Assembly (NCBI RefSeq): GCF_900209925.1
Contig: NZ_LT907978.1
Location: 3,133,001-3,197,000 of the forward strand
Source: Anaerobutyricum hallii
Lineage (GTDB): Bacteria > Bacillota > Clostridia > Lachnospirales > Lachnospiraceae
Reading direction: 5' to 3'
Length of the DNA: 64,000 nt
Position numbers and translations under genes: made by a program. The notes beneath the pieces were generated by a model. It had not been told where the DNA came from. It worked only from the letters and a program-made list of their open reading frames with translations, and ran no database searches. Positions 1 through 8,493 of this stretch are shown here, one piece after another. How positions within the stretch are numbered: position 1 is the stretch's first letter; each line of letters opens with the position of its first letter.

Positions 1-7
1 ACTGCCC

Positions 8-105
8 TATCCCAGATGCGGCTTCGGAGCGTGTTTAAGATGCGAATAAGCATTTTAAACACAGCGACTATAGAGCAGATGGGATATGGTATTATTTCTT
101 TTTTC
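8..105. repeat. Palindromic repeat family A, copy 1 (left arm incomplete)
   Basis: The right arm (GGGATATGGTATTATTTC then T6) and the family A core (CGGCTTCGGAGCGTG ... CACAGCGACTA) match the copy at 13.04 kb. The left arm matches only over the inner CCCAGATG part because the sequence to its left differs. It lies 28 bp beyond the trmL stop codon, and its right border CGTCTACACGAAATC is shared with the 13.04 kb copy. It may serve as the trmL terminator. Confidence 0.8.
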
Positions 106-132
106 GTCTACACGAAATCTACAAATTAGTAT

Positions 133-624
133 TTACCATTCATATTTGTGGAGCTGTCCTTCGAGCTCGAGTTCTTTGAATCCCTGCTGTCTTAATGCTT
201 CATACAGAACGATTGCTACAGAGTTTCCAAGATTCAGTGAGCGGATATGATCGAGCATCGGGATACGAACAGCGGTTTCTTTATGTTCGAGTAAGATTTC
301 TTCCGGGATTCCGGCACTTTCTTTTCCGAACATGATGTAGCAGCCGTCTTCGTATTCTACATCTGTGTATGTCTGTTTTGACTTTGTTGTTGCCATGTAA
401 ATTTTTGCTCCGGGATTTTTCGCAAGAAAGTCTTCAAAGTTTACATAGGTGCGGACATCTAATTTATCCCAGTAATCAAGTCCGGCACGTTTGAGCATTT
501 TGTCGTTGATTTTGAAGCCAAGTGGCTCGATCAGGTGAAGAACGCTTCCGGTTGCTACGCAGGTTCTTCCGATATTTCCGGTGTTTGCCGGCATTTCCGG
601 CTCATGTAATACAATGTTTACCAT
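133..624 (-). CDS. trmL: tRNA (cytidine(34)-2'-O)-methyltransferase TrmL
   Basis: SPOUT-class SAM-dependent methyltransferase that 2'-O-methylates the wobble base C34/cmnm5U34 of tRNA-Leu isoacceptors in the cytoplasm. The 163-residue length is typical of the TrmL/YibK group, which lacks an added RNA-binding domain. Seen motifs: the N-terminal EPEMPANTGNIGR block (residues 8-20), FGKESAGIP (99-107) and the C-terminal knot loop SLNLGNSVAI (129-138), which forms the trefoil-knot SAM site. The ATG follows GAGGAATAATT. It is the last gene of a minus-strand run and ends just before a palindromic repeat. Family assignment is secure; tRNA specificity is by homology. Confidence 0.95.
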   Translation of the reverse strand: MVNIVLHEPEMPANTGNIGRTCVATGSVLHLIEPLGFKINDKMLKRAGLDYWDKLDVRTYVNFEDFLAKNPGAKIYMATTKSKQTYTDVEYEDGCYIMFGKESAGIPEEILLEHKETAVRIPMLDHIRSLNLGNSVAIVLYEALRQQGFKELELEGQLHKYEW

Positions 625-657
625 AATTATTCCTCGATATTTCTTTATTTACTACTA

Positions 658-1833
658 TTACAGGTTTTTCTCTTTACGTAGTCTTTCAACAAAGTTTGCT
701 AAACGTCCTAATGCTTCTTTTAATTCTTCGATGGAATACGCATAAGAGATTCTAAGGAACCCTTCTCCGCAGTCACCAAAGGCGGTTCCTGGAATGACTG
801 CTACTTCTTCTTCGTGTAAGAAACGGTTTGCAAATTCATCGGAGCTCATTCCAAATTCTTTGATGCATGGGAACAGATAAAATGCGCCTTCCGGTTCAAA
901 ACATTTTAGCCCCATTTCTGAGAAAAGTTCTAATACAAATCGGCGGCGTTGATTATATGCATTCCGCATAATCTGTACGTCTTCTTCTCCGTTTGTCATT
1001 GCCTCGATTGCGGCATACTGACTTGTTGTCGGTGCTGCCATGATCGCAAACTGATGAATTTTTAATATTTGCTGCATGATCAGTTCCGGACCTGTAGCAA
1101 ATCCCATTCTCCATCCGGTCATAGCAAATGACTTACTGAATCCATTGATGATAATCGTTCTGTCTCTCATTCCCGGAAGTGAAGCGATAGAACAGTGATC
1201 TTGTCCGTAGGTAAGTTCTGCATAAATCTCATCGGAAATGACATACAGATCTTTTTCTTTTATAATTTCGGCGATTGGCTCTAAGTCTTCGCGAGTCATA
1301 ATTGCACCTGTTGGATTATTCGGATAAGATAAAATTAAAATCTTTGTTTTATCTGTAATCGCGGCAAGTAATTCTTCGGGCTGTAATTTAAATTGATTCT
1401 CTTCTTTTAAATTAATCGTGACCGGAACTCCATCTGCCAGCTTAATGCAAGGAAGATAGGATACGAACGCCGGCTCCGGTAAAATAACTTCATCTCCCGG
1501 ATTAATCATTGCGCGGAGTGCAAGGTCAATTCCTTCACTTCCGCCGACTGTTACTACGATTTCATGTACAGGGTCATATTCTAAATCATATTTACGATAC
1601 ATGTAGTGTGCGATTGCTTTTCGAAGTTCTAACAGTCCGGCATTCGATGTATAAAAAGTGCGTCCTTTTTCCAAAGAATAGATGCCTTCCTCACGAATAT
1701 GCCATGGTGTGTCAAAATCCGGCTCACCTACCCCAAGAGAAATCGCATTGGGCATTTCCTGTACCAGATCAAAAAATTTGCGGATTCCCGATGGTTTCAT
1801 TTCCACTACTTTATCAGATAAGGGATTTCTCAT
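658..1833 (-). CDS. PLP-dependent aminotransferase, class I/II
   Basis: Fold-type I aminotransferase, 391 residues, probably acting on an aromatic, alanine or branched amino acid with 2-oxoglutarate or pyruvate. Seen: GEPDF near 36-40, SYPNNPTGA (169-177), the PLP-phenol contact DEIY (201-204), the PLP Schiff-base lysine K234 within GFSKSFAMTGWR, and the substrate-carboxylate arginine in FLRISYA near the C-terminus. The start overlaps the stop of the upstream Lrp-type regulator by 4 bp (ATGA), so the two are translationally coupled. The pairing resembles other Firmicute regulator/aminotransferase couples, but the substrate cannot be read from sequence, so no gene symbol is given. Confidence 0.9.
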   Translation of the reverse strand: MRNPLSDKVVEMKPSGIRKFFDLVQEMPNAISLGVGEPDFDTPWHIREEGIYSLEKGRTFYTSNAGLLELRKAIAHYMYRKYDLEYDPVHEIVVTVGGSEGIDLALRAMINPGDEVILPEPAFVSYLPCIKLADGVPVTINLKEENQFKLQPEELLAAITDKTKILILSYPNNPTGAIMTREDLEPIAEIIKEKDLYVISDEIYAELTYGQDHCSIASLPGMRDRTIIINGFSKSFAMTGWRMGFATGPELIMQQILKIHQFAIMAAPTTSQYAAIEAMTNGEEDVQIMRNAYNQRRRFVLELFSEMGLKCFEPEGAFYLFPCIKEFGMSSDEFANRFLHEEEVAVIPGTAFGDCGEGFLRISYAYSIEELKEALGRLANFVERLRKEKNL

Positions 1834-2312
1834 GGTGTCACCTTCATTCTGTTAGCTGGCTCTTTATCAATAAGAATCATTCCATGATCTTTATACTTTT
1901 TCAGAACAAAATGTGTTGCCGTACCGGCAACTGCCTCTAATGTTGAAAGCTTCGTTGATACAAACATGGATACTTCTTTTAATGTTTTTCCTTCTAAAAA
2001 GATTGCAAAATCAAATGCTCCGGACATAAGATATATTGACTTTACTTCCGGATAGTTCGTAATTCTTTCTGCAAGTTTTTCAAAGCCCTGTCCTCTTTGT
2101 GGGGTAACACGAACTTCGATAAATGCGGTTACTTTTTCTGTATCTGTTTTATCCCAGTTAATCAGTGTAGGATAACCGCAGATAATGCCCTCATTCTCCA
2201 TTTTTTCGATTTCTTCTAACACCATACTCTCATCGGTTCCAAGCATGATTGCCAGATCATGCAAGTCTATTCTGCTGTTATTTTCCAGCATTTTTAAAAT
2301 CTCATTACGCAT
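1830..2312 (-). CDS. Lrp/AsnC-family transcriptional regulator
   Basis: 160-residue regulator with an N-terminal winged helix-turn-helix (about residues 1-50; LHDLAIMLGTDESMVLEEIEKMENEGII) and a C-terminal RAM/ligand-binding domain (about 70-150). These proteins form dimers to octamers that sense amino acids. It is the first gene of a two-gene operon and overlaps the aminotransferase start by 4 bp, so it probably autoregulates and controls that enzyme in response to its amino-acid substrate. An SD-like GGAGAG precedes the ATG. The effector is unknown. Confidence 0.9.
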   Translation of the reverse strand: MRNEILKMLENNSRIDLHDLAIMLGTDESMVLEEIEKMENEGIICGYPTLINWDKTDTEKVTAFIEVRVTPQRGQGFEKLAERITNYPEVKSIYLMSGAFDFAIFLEGKTLKEVSMFVSTKLSTLEAVAGTATHFVLKKYKDHGMILIDKEPANRMKVTP

Positions 2313-2397
2313 CTGCTACTCTCCTTTATATTTTGTCACTATCAATATGATATCGTTACTATTACATCGTTGGCAATGCCTATTTATATTACAATAA

Positions 2398-3372
2398 TTA
2401 TACTTTATAATATTCATCCATTTTCGGGGGCTCTAAAAAACGAGCCTCTTCATCGTAGTGGATCAGGCGGTCATTTCCTGATGTTGTCTGACCGATCACT
2501 GCCGATTCTATGCCAGCTTTCTGAAACTGTTCTACTAATCTAGCTCCATTTGCACAGGCAAGAAGCAAGGTTCCACCGGACCGAAGCATATATGGATTTA
2601 AATTAAAATATTCACATACTTCGATTGTATGTTGTCTGATCGGTATATTTTTTAAATCAACAGAAAGACCAACGTTCTTTGCGGCTGCCGTTTCCCACAG
2701 TGCGGCAAAAATACCACCTTCTCTTACATCATGTATAGAAATAACTTCTCTTTCCTGTAAAATGTCAGATACTGCGGACATCGAACCGTCATCAAATAAA
2801 TGCTTTGCCGTTTCAATATAAGATGGCGCATATCTTTCTTCCAAACGATTCGCATGCTCCGTTGCGATCATTGCTGCTCCCTCTCTTCCGATAGTTCCTG
2901 CAATAACCAGATCTAAATCTGTATATTCTGCCCGAGCTTCCTCTTCTTTCTTTTGAATTCCCATTGCTGTCACAGATAAAATAAGAGTGCTTACAAAAGG
3001 AGACACTGCTGTATGTCCTGAAATTACCAGAATGTCTTCCTGTGTACAAAGTGCATCAATCTCCTTCATTAAAGATTTTAACTGTTTTTCCTCTGTATCT
3101 TGTGGCATAAGAACGCTAAGTGAAATTGCCCTGATTTTTGCTCCGGCTGCCAGCATACTATTTACAGCGCCATAAACAGCTCTCTTTGCCGCAAATGTCC
3201 AGCCTTCTATCGGATTCACCGATAATGCTACACCGGCATCCTCTGAAAATTCCGGCATAAAAAGAACCCCGGCATCCTCACCGGATGCCGGAGAGCCTTC
3301 TTCACTGTGATTATGCAACTGTCTTAGTACCGAGCGTTTTAAAATACTCTCTTTTACTTTTCCTATCCGCAT
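2398..3372 (-). CDS. AIR synthase-related (PurM/HypE-like) protein
   Basis: 324-residue protein with the two-domain PurM-like fold seen in HypE, ThiL, SelD and AIR synthase. The N-terminal ATP-binding half includes GEDAGVLF and a stretch AAGAKIRAISLSVLMP; the C-terminal half carries GREGAAMIATEHA and VREGGIFAALWE. HypE itself ends in PRIC for cyanide ligand synthesis; this protein ends in EYYKV, so a HypE role is unlikely. No hydrogenase maturation genes are adjacent. A clear SD (GGGAG) precedes the ATG. An inverted repeat, GAGCAGG...CCTGCTC (about 3387-3406), lies just upstream of the start and may be regulatory. Function is unknown beyond probable ATP-dependent activation of a carboxyl or amide. 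Confidence 0.75.
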   Translation of the reverse strand: MRIGKVKESILKRSVLRQLHNHSEEGSPASGEDAGVLFMPEFSEDAGVALSVNPIEGWTFAAKRAVYGAVNSMLAAGAKIRAISLSVLMPQDTEEKQLKSLMKEIDALCTQEDILVISGHTAVSPFVSTLILSVTAMGIQKKEEEARAEYTDLDLVIAGTIGREGAAMIATEHANRLEERYAPSYIETAKHLFDDGSMSAVSDILQEREVISIHDVREGGIFAALWETAAAKNVGLSVDLKNIPIRQHTIEVCEYFNLNPYMLRSGGTLLLACANGARLVEQFQKAGIESAVIGQTTSGNDRLIHYDEEARFLEPPKMDEYYKV

Positions 3373-3439
3373 AATATCTCCCGCACAGAGCAGGCATACA
3401 CCTGCTCCGTTTTATCTATTTTTCATTCATTACTCTTCA

Positions 3440-4891
3440 TTAATTACCGTTTGGCTGCTCCACATCGGCTTTGGCTTTATCCTCTGCCTTTGTTGTTTCC
3501 TTTCCAGTTTCTGTCGTTGGCTTTGGAACTTCTTTTTTCTTTGTTCCAACACGAACAACAGATGGCGTTGACATGTAAGAACTGGAATTCACCTGTGTTC
3601 TCTTTGTCTCTTTGCCGTCTATGTATACAACTTTCCACAGTCTTGCTGTATAACCGGTACGTCCATTAGATTCCACAACACGCTTTCCTTCTTCCATCGT
3701 ATTATCTTTAATCACTTTTTCGGAAGGACCTCTTACAGAAAGGGTCTGTGATACGTATTCTACTTTACGGTTTGAAGCACGATATTCCTTACCATAAATA
3801 GTAAATGTAATACTGCTTCCACCTGCGGTTCCCTGAATATAGATCGGATGATCTAAATTATTAGTAAACTTTAAATCCTTATCTGTTCCGGAAATTGCCG
3901 CATCGGCAGATAAAGGAACATAATGAACCGTCATAGAATGATTTAAACGCTCTGTTACATTTAACTCTGCTCTAAGAACTGCATTATAAAGAGTCGTTGA
4001 AACCTGACAGATTCCACCACCATAGGTCTGAACTGTCTGCCCATTTGAATAAGAACCCGCAAGATGATATCCGTTAGCTGCTGTAAATGGTGCAACTTTA
4101 GAGTATACAGAGAAGGATTCTCCCGGATATAATACGGTTCCATTGATGAGGCTTGCTCCATTCTCTACATTCGCACATCTTCCGGAAGCAGATCCGGCAT
4201 AGGATGTTGTATATGTGCCAAGTACATCCTTAATTGCAGAAAGCTCCTTCTTTGTGTGCTTTGCCTTATCTAAAGTATAGTCCATCGGAAATACAACGGA
4301 CTTATGATCCCAGTCCTTGTTATCAAAAACTTCTGCAAGCTTCTCTGCATTCGCATCAAAATCGATAGCAATACCATGTACATGTTTTGTAATAACAAAC
4401 TTACCATCTACACGCTTAATTGTCGCATCCTTCTTCTTTGCAAGAAACTTCTTTGCCTTCTTTGCGACAACCTTCTTTGTTTCTTCTTTATCTACAGAAA
4501 ATGTAAGTGGAAAGTCGGTTCCTTTCTTCTCAAGCTCCCTGACTTCCATCACTCTCTTAAAAACATTACCTGTCTTCCCAAGATTATATGCTTCCTCTAC
4601 CGCATCCATGTTTGTACACTTCAAGCCTATATCTGAAAGAGGAAATGCGGTCTCCTTCTTCCTTACCTGTAATGTCACTGTTTCCTGTGATACTTGATCT
4701 ACGTACTCCTGTACCTTTGCCTTCGCTTCCTCCTGCGTCATTCCGCCAACAGACATCCCCTGAATCGTTACTCCCGGATAAATCGCGTCAATATTAATAT
4801 ACTTAGAATAGTAATAATAAAATCCCGCTCCGGCGCCTGCCAAAAGAAGAAGGAGTAATACAAGCACAATAACCCCTATTCTTTTCTTCAT
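3440..4891 (-). CDS. VanW-family cell-surface protein (YoaR-like)
   Basis: Membrane-anchored extracytoplasmic protein of about 483 residues. Order: an N-terminal transmembrane helix (IGVIVLVLLLLLLAGAG), a putative peptidoglycan-binding domain, the VanW domain (about 220-360, with GGGICQVSTTLYNAVL), a G5-like beta domain (VEYVSQTLSVRGPSEKVIKD onward) and a Thr/Lys/Glu-rich tail. The start chosen is the ATG of MKKRIG, because AAAGG sits 6 nt upstream; a GTG five codons earlier would overlap that SD. VanW proteins are linked to vancomycin clusters, but most, like this one, are chromosomal wall proteins of uncertain role. Confidence 0.88.
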   Translation of the reverse strand: MKKRIGVIVLVLLLLLLAGAGAGFYYYYSKYINIDAIYPGVTIQGMSVGGMTQEEAKAKVQEYVDQVSQETVTLQVRKKETAFPLSDIGLKCTNMDAVEEAYNLGKTGNVFKRVMEVRELEKKGTDFPLTFSVDKEETKKVVAKKAKKFLAKKKDATIKRVDGKFVITKHVHGIAIDFDANAEKLAEVFDNKDWDHKSVVFPMDYTLDKAKHTKKELSAIKDVLGTYTTSYAGSASGRCANVENGASLINGTVLYPGESFSVYSKVAPFTAANGYHLAGSYSNGQTVQTYGGGICQVSTTLYNAVLRAELNVTERLNHSMTVHYVPLSADAAISGTDKDLKFTNNLDHPIYIQGTAGGSSITFTIYGKEYRASNRKVEYVSQTLSVRGPSEKVIKDNTMEEGKRVVESNGRTGYTARLWKVVYIDGKETKRTQVNSSSYMSTPSVVRVGTKKKEVPKPTTETGKETTKAEDKAKADVEQPNGN

Positions 4892-5007
4892 CTCACACCT
4901 TTTCACTTTCTTTCTAAAACTTATCTATTGTATTCTCACAATATAGACAAAACAACTTTACAACTGCATAAAAATTCTGGTCATATCCCTGCCAAAATAC
5001 ACATTGC

Positions 5008-5112
5008 CTACATCATCATCGGCGCTACTGTAGTGATTACCATTGCGATTACTACTATTGCTACTACAATCGTAGCGATTCTCTGCCTTCTCTTTGTACC
5101 ATTTGACTTCAT
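5008..5112 (-). CDS. 34-residue single-span membrane protein (Prli42/DUF4044-like)
   Basis: A short gene in the gap between the VanW and radical SAM genes. Reading minus from 5112 gives MKSNGTKRRQRIATIVVAI (continuing VVIAMVITTVAPMMM) and then TAG. The layout is a basic N-terminus (KRRQR) followed by one hydrophobic helix and no further domain. A strong SD, AGAGAGG, sits 8 nt before the ATG, which is why I accept it despite its size. Size and topology resemble Prli42 (the stressosome-associated miniprotein) and DUF4044 proteins of Firmicutes, but similarity at this length is weak. No stressosome genes are nearby. Confidence 0.6.
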   Translation of the reverse strand: MKSNGTKRRQRIATIVVAIVVIAMVITTVAPMMM

Positions 5113-5229
5113 AATATATTCCTCTCTTCTAAATCATATTTCTGTACTTTCTATACAGTAAAAAACATCTTCAATGTCGAATAGTTACATTCTAAGCCAT
5201 TTCTGTCTTACATTCAAGTATGTATTTTA

Positions 5230-7098
5230 TTAGATTTTACCCTTTTGGGGCGAAACATTCCATTCCACAGTCCTTGCAGCACGATTTAACGGATTTCTTT
5301 TATTATAATCAAACAAACAACATACTTTCTTTTCTACAATCGTTCCATTCTCCTCAAATTGCTTTATATCAATTTCAAATAGTTCAATATGACTCTGATT
5401 CGCTGCTTTTTTTGAATCATATGTGCCTGCCTGTACTTCTTCCGGGAAAAGTTTTTCTCCCTGTTCTCTATACAGCATTTTCCATTCTTTCTTGTACTTT
5501 GCGGTATCTTTCGCCCATGCCGGTCTGCCTTTTACATTTTCTCGAAGATACATATCATACAGCATAATCTCATCTAAAATATTCCATCTGACTTCCTGCA
5601 TATGTTCTCTTAAGAATTCACGAAGAATATTATATTTTTCCAGACGATTATGATTCAATTTATGGTAACCTTTTTTCCGATAAGATGCTGAGAACATTTC
5701 ATAAAAACGGAACGGACTTTCAAAAAATGGTACGGCATACTTCAATGTCAGCGCATACTGCCCGCTATTATAATAAAGCTCTACCAGTTCCTCCACACCT
5801 TTTAATAAAATAATCTCGTCATAAGAAAGCCATTTTGTGCCAAGCACCTCATACGGAGACTGATTTCTATAGATAATATCGTATTTTTTAACTTCCTCTT
5901 CCATCACTGTCCCCTTCAGAACTTTAAGGAATCCTAGCTGAAGCTGATCTGGTTTATGTGCATACAAATCATTAAAAGACTTTCCAAAGCTCTCATAATC
6001 TTCATAGGGAAGCCCCGCGATCAAATCCAAATGCTGGTGAATATTTCCCAGTTTATGTACTCTGTCCACATAATGAAAAAGCTTGTCTAAGTCCATATGC
6101 CGATGGATCGCATCAACCGTCTCCCCATTCGTAGACTGCACTCCGATTTCAAGCTGAATCAGACCCGGCCGCATCTTTGCAAAAAGTTCCAGCTCTTCCT
6201 CTCCAAGCAGATCCGAAGAAATCTCAAAATGAAAATTCGTAATACCATTATCATGTTCCACCAGATAACTCCAAATATCAATCGCTCTTTGCCGATTACA
6301 GTTAAATGTCCTGTCAACAAACTTCACCTGCGGAACCTTTGCCTCAAGAAATGCATCCAGCTCCTTTTTCACAAGCTCCAATGAACGGAACCGCACCGTC
6401 TTATCCACAGAAGAAAGGCAGTAACTGCAACGAAACGGACATCCCCTGCTTGTCTCGTAATATAAAATCTTATGCTCAAACAGATGAAAATCTTCATATA
6501 CAAAAGGAATCGTATCCATATTCATCAAAGCAGCAAAACCTGTATTGATGATTTTCGATTTACTCTCCATACTGCTCTCGCCAATTTCCAAAGCTGATTT
6601 TTCGGAAAAATCCCGAACGGCGATTCCCTGTAACTTCTGAAGTTTTATCATATCTATAAAATTCATTGAGTTGATATTCTCTTCTCCTACGAAATGTTTG
6701 TCTTCTAGCGCGAAACGAATCAGTTCAGAAAAAACTTCTTCTCCCTCTCCCTGCATAATAAGATCAAACGCTGGATTCTGCTCTAAAAATTTATTCGCCG
6801 CATAAGAAACTTCCGGACCCCCAGCCCATATTTTTACAGCAGGGCTTACCTTCTTAAGCTCTGCTGCTAACTCTCTTACAAAAGAAATATTCCAGATATA
6901 ACAGGAGAAAATAATCACATCGGCCTTCGCCTCATATAAATCCTGTAAAATATCCTCTACATAATTATTGATCGTATATTCTTTTAAAAGAATCTCCGCT
7001 CCCGGAATCTTCTTCCTGTCAGCATATGTTTTCAGGCTGAAGATCGCCAGATTGGAGTGGATATACTTTGCATTAATTCCGCATAATAAAAAGCGCAT
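5230..7098 (-). CDS. B12-binding-domain radical SAM protein (DUF4080 type)
   Basis: About 622 residues. The N-terminal cobalamin-binding-like Rossmann domain (about 1-130; GINAKYIHSNLAI, WAGGPEVSY, IMQGEGE) is followed by a radical SAM barrel with the CxxxCxxC cluster motif GCPFRCSYC (Cys220, 224, 227) and a C-terminal DUF4080-like region. Such proteins use a 4Fe-4S cluster and SAM to make a 5'-deoxyadenosyl radical; reported roles of relatives include methylation, but this subfamily is uncharacterised. The start is at MRFLLCGIN because AAGGAG lies 6 nt upstream; a longer reading frame has no SD. It stands alone, with no partner gene overlapping. Confidence 0.88.
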   Translation of the reverse strand: MRFLLCGINAKYIHSNLAIFSLKTYADRKKIPGAEILLKEYTINNYVEDILQDLYEAKADVIIFSCYIWNISFVRELAAELKKVSPAVKIWAGGPEVSYAANKFLEQNPAFDLIMQGEGEEVFSELIRFALEDKHFVGEENINSMNFIDMIKLQKLQGIAVRDFSEKSALEIGESSMESKSKIINTGFAALMNMDTIPFVYEDFHLFEHKILYYETSRGCPFRCSYCLSSVDKTVRFRSLELVKKELDAFLEAKVPQVKFVDRTFNCNRQRAIDIWSYLVEHDNGITNFHFEISSDLLGEEELELFAKMRPGLIQLEIGVQSTNGETVDAIHRHMDLDKLFHYVDRVHKLGNIHQHLDLIAGLPYEDYESFGKSFNDLYAHKPDQLQLGFLKVLKGTVMEEEVKKYDIIYRNQSPYEVLGTKWLSYDEIILLKGVEELVELYYNSGQYALTLKYAVPFFESPFRFYEMFSASYRKKGYHKLNHNRLEKYNILREFLREHMQEVRWNILDEIMLYDMYLRENVKGRPAWAKDTAKYKKEWKMLYREQGEKLFPEEVQAGTYDSKKAANQSHIELFEIDIKQFEENGTIVEKKVCCLFDYNKRNPLNRAARTVEWNVSPQKGKI

Positions 7099-7118
7099 TA
7101 CATACTCCTTCCAACAAA

Positions 7119-7187
7119 ATTCAAGTCGAGCCACCGCGAGACTTGGCGCACCACCTGAAAGAGGTGGAAGTCTTCTCGACTAAGATA
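7119..7187. repeat. Short palindromic repeat, family I, copy 1
   Basis: ATTCAAGTCGAG ... CTCGACTAAGAT encloses a perfect inner hairpin, CCACCTGAAAGAGGTGG. A second copy lies at 8893-8950 with the same borders and inner hairpin but a shorter spacer. It sits directly upstream of the radical SAM start. It could be a tiny non-autonomous element, since the inner hairpin resembles those at IS200/IS605-type ends, but there is no transposase here. Confidence 0.75.
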
Positions 7188-7258
7188 TATCCTGCCAGGC
7201 AGGTTCTTTTATTCAATATGGGATTCAAACAGAACTCCCGGCTCTGTCTGAGTAAAAA

Positions 7259-7285
7259 ACCTACGGAAATGTACTCCGCAGGCTG
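7259..7285 (-). terminator. Candidate intrinsic terminator on the minus strand
   Basis: Reading minus, CCTGCGGA, a 7-nt loop and TCCGTAGG form a stem with one A-C mismatch, followed directly by a run of T residues. No minus-strand gene ends close by, so it may protect the radical SAM gene from read-through or belong to an unrecognised transcript in the 7.2-8.0 kb gap. Confidence 0.45.
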
Positions 7286-7365
7286 ATTTTCATTCGAACG
7301 TTTTCAGTATAACATGAGATGAGCGTTTTTAATAGGGGAATGTTGTTTAAATGGCTAAACTGACG

Positions 7366-7475
7366 CCCTTATCCTCTGTAATATACAAAATGCTTCGTAT
7401 CACTGTGTCCAAACTGCTTAACCGCAGCTTGAACTTGCTCTAAGGCGCATTTTTGTATATTACAGAGGATAAGGG
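7366..7475. repeat. Palindromic repeat family B, copy 1
   Basis: Arms CCCTTATCCTCTGTAATATA and its exact reverse complement enclose a non-symmetric core starting TGCTTCGTATCACTG and ending TTGCTCTAAGGCGC. The same core occurs at 10.6 and 18.8 kb with entirely different but again self-complementary arms. No gene is nearby on either side, apart from tRNA-Gly 190 bp downstream. Confidence 0.9.
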
Positions 7476-7607
7476 GGCTGTCCATTCTTAAACCTCCTAA
7501 CTACAAACTCCCAATCTGGCAAGTCTGTTAAAAACTTAGAAAAGTGAATTAATGAACTTTAGTTTTCTATAAAGCTATAATCTTCTGAACAATTTCAAAA
7601 AAAGCCC

Positions 7608-7636
7608 TTGCATTTTCAAAAAAACTGTGCTAGAAT
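7608..7636 (+). promoter_or_regulatory. Sigma-70-type promoter of tRNA-Gly(TCC)
   Basis: TTGCAT (-35) and TAGAAT (-10) are separated by 17 nt and end 29 nt before the tRNA 5' end. The -10 is preceded by TG-containing sequence (CTGTGC), which often strengthens Firmicute promoters. Confidence 0.65.
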
Positions 7637-7665
7637 AAATTTCGTTGTGAGACAGCACATCACAT

Positions 7666-7736
7666 GCGGGTGTAGTTCAATGGTAGAACACTAGCCTTCC
7701 AAGCTAGATACGTGGGTTCGATTCCCATCACCCGCT
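7666..7736 (+). tRNA. tRNA-Gly (anticodon TCC)
   Basis: 71-nt cloverleaf. The acceptor stem GCGGGTG pairs with CACCCGC, the anticodon arm is CTAGC-CTTCCAA-GCTAG with TCC at the anticodon, and the T arm is GTGGG-TTCGATT-CCCAT. CCA is not encoded. It lies 99 nt before a second tRNA-Gly gene that has its own promoter. Confidence 0.96.
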
Positions 7737-7775
7737 TTTATTTTTTCAAAGTTGTTAAAACATTTCAAATAGTTC

Positions 7776-7803
7776 TTGACAATTAGAAAATATATGATAT
7801 ACT
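7776..7803 (+). promoter_or_regulatory. Sigma-70-type promoter of tRNA-Gly(GCC)
   Basis: A perfect -35 TTGACA and the -10 TATACT are separated by 16 nt and end 32 nt before the tRNA 5' end. This shows the second tRNA gene can be transcribed independently of the first. Confidence 0.75.
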
Positions 7804-7835
7804 AAATATAGTTGAATAATTCATTTAAGTTTTAT

Positions 7836-7907
7836 GCACGAGTGGCTCAGTGGTGGAGTATCGCCTTGCCAAGGCGAGGGTCGCGGGTTCGAATCCCGTC
7901 TCGTGCT
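7836..7907 (+). tRNA. tRNA-Gly (anticodon GCC)
   Basis: 72-nt cloverleaf. The acceptor stem GCACGAG pairs with CTCGTGC, the anticodon arm is TCGCC-TTGCCAA-GGCGA with GCC, and the T arm is GCGGG-TTCGAAT-CCCGT. CCA is not encoded. A strong intrinsic terminator follows at 7955. Confidence 0.96.
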
Positions 7908-7954
7908 TTTTTTGTTGTCTTTTTACTCAACTAATTTATACTAGAATTAAATTT

Positions 7955-7992
7955 GGAGATGTTGCATTATAATAATATACTGCAACATCTCC
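7955..7992 (+). terminator. Intrinsic terminator after the tRNA-Gly genes
   Basis: A perfect 12-bp stem, GGAGATGTTGCA / TGCAACATCTCC, with a 14-nt AT-rich loop is followed by GTTTTTTC on the plus strand. It ends the tRNA-Gly transcripts and could also stop the convergent minus-strand membrane-protein transcript. Confidence 0.85.
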
Positions 7993-8022
7993 GTTTTTTC
8001 TACTTAATAGTAATTAGCCATC

Positions 8023-8466
8023 CTATGAACGAAAGGATAAATTTTTAATCCATATAAAATAAGAACTTGCCAACAGGATACTTGATAAGAACCATGTTAT
8101 ACCAAAGAAACTATATTTAACATTTGACCATAGCATATACGCAACAAACAATACTATCGCAATATAAAACAAAATACTTACAATCTTCCATATCAGCGAA
8201 TCATCGGACGAATAACAAATTTTTCTTATATCAACATATTCATTAGTTTGATATATCAAGGTGATGATAATCACTGCGATAGAACTAATAATTTTTATAA
8301 TAGCTGCTCCATAATTCCACATTATAGGAAAGATCAACAACACTATTGTATTACTAACTTTAGAACCATCCGCCGTATCCATCATAATTTTTACATATTC
8401 ATAAGATAGTAAATAATTAAGCCATGTTAAAAATAAAATAAATACTAAAAATGTCTTCTTTTTCAT
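8023..8466 (-). CDS. Hypothetical four-helix membrane protein
   Basis: 147 residues with about four hydrophobic segments: residues 5-22 (TFLVFILFLTWLNYLLSY), 40-75 (two helices around IVLLIFPIMWNYGAAIIKIISSIAVII), 90-110 (IVSILFYIAIVLFVAYML) and 118-140. No catalytic motif or recognised family is visible. It has a good SD (AAGGAG) and is 27 nt downstream of a small lipoprotein gene, so the two probably form an operon. Base composition is AT-rich relative to the surrounding metabolic genes, which may indicate recent acquisition. Function is unknown. Confidence 0.7.
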   Translation of the reverse strand: MKKKTFLVFILFLTWLNYLLSYEYVKIMMDTADGSKVSNTIVLLIFPIMWNYGAAIIKIISSIAVIIITLIYQTNEYVDIRKICYSSDDSLIWKIVSILFYIAIVLFVAYMLWSNVKYSFFGITWFLSSILLASSYFIWIKNLSFRS

Positions 8467-8493
8467 TACCTTGCTCCTTTATATCTAGATGTA

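Noticed and set aside
1509-1940. 143-residue plus-strand frame
   Set aside because: It is antisense to the aminotransferase and regulator genes; shadow frame with no SD.
4928-5161. 77-residue plus-strand frame rich in Ile/Thr
   Set aside because: It is antisense to the 34-residue membrane protein gene, which has the better SD and layout; the plus frame has no SD.
7366-7475. Retron msr-msd or group II intron remnants
   Set aside because: There is no reverse transcriptase gene in the window, and the palindromes lack domain V-like or msr-like signatures.
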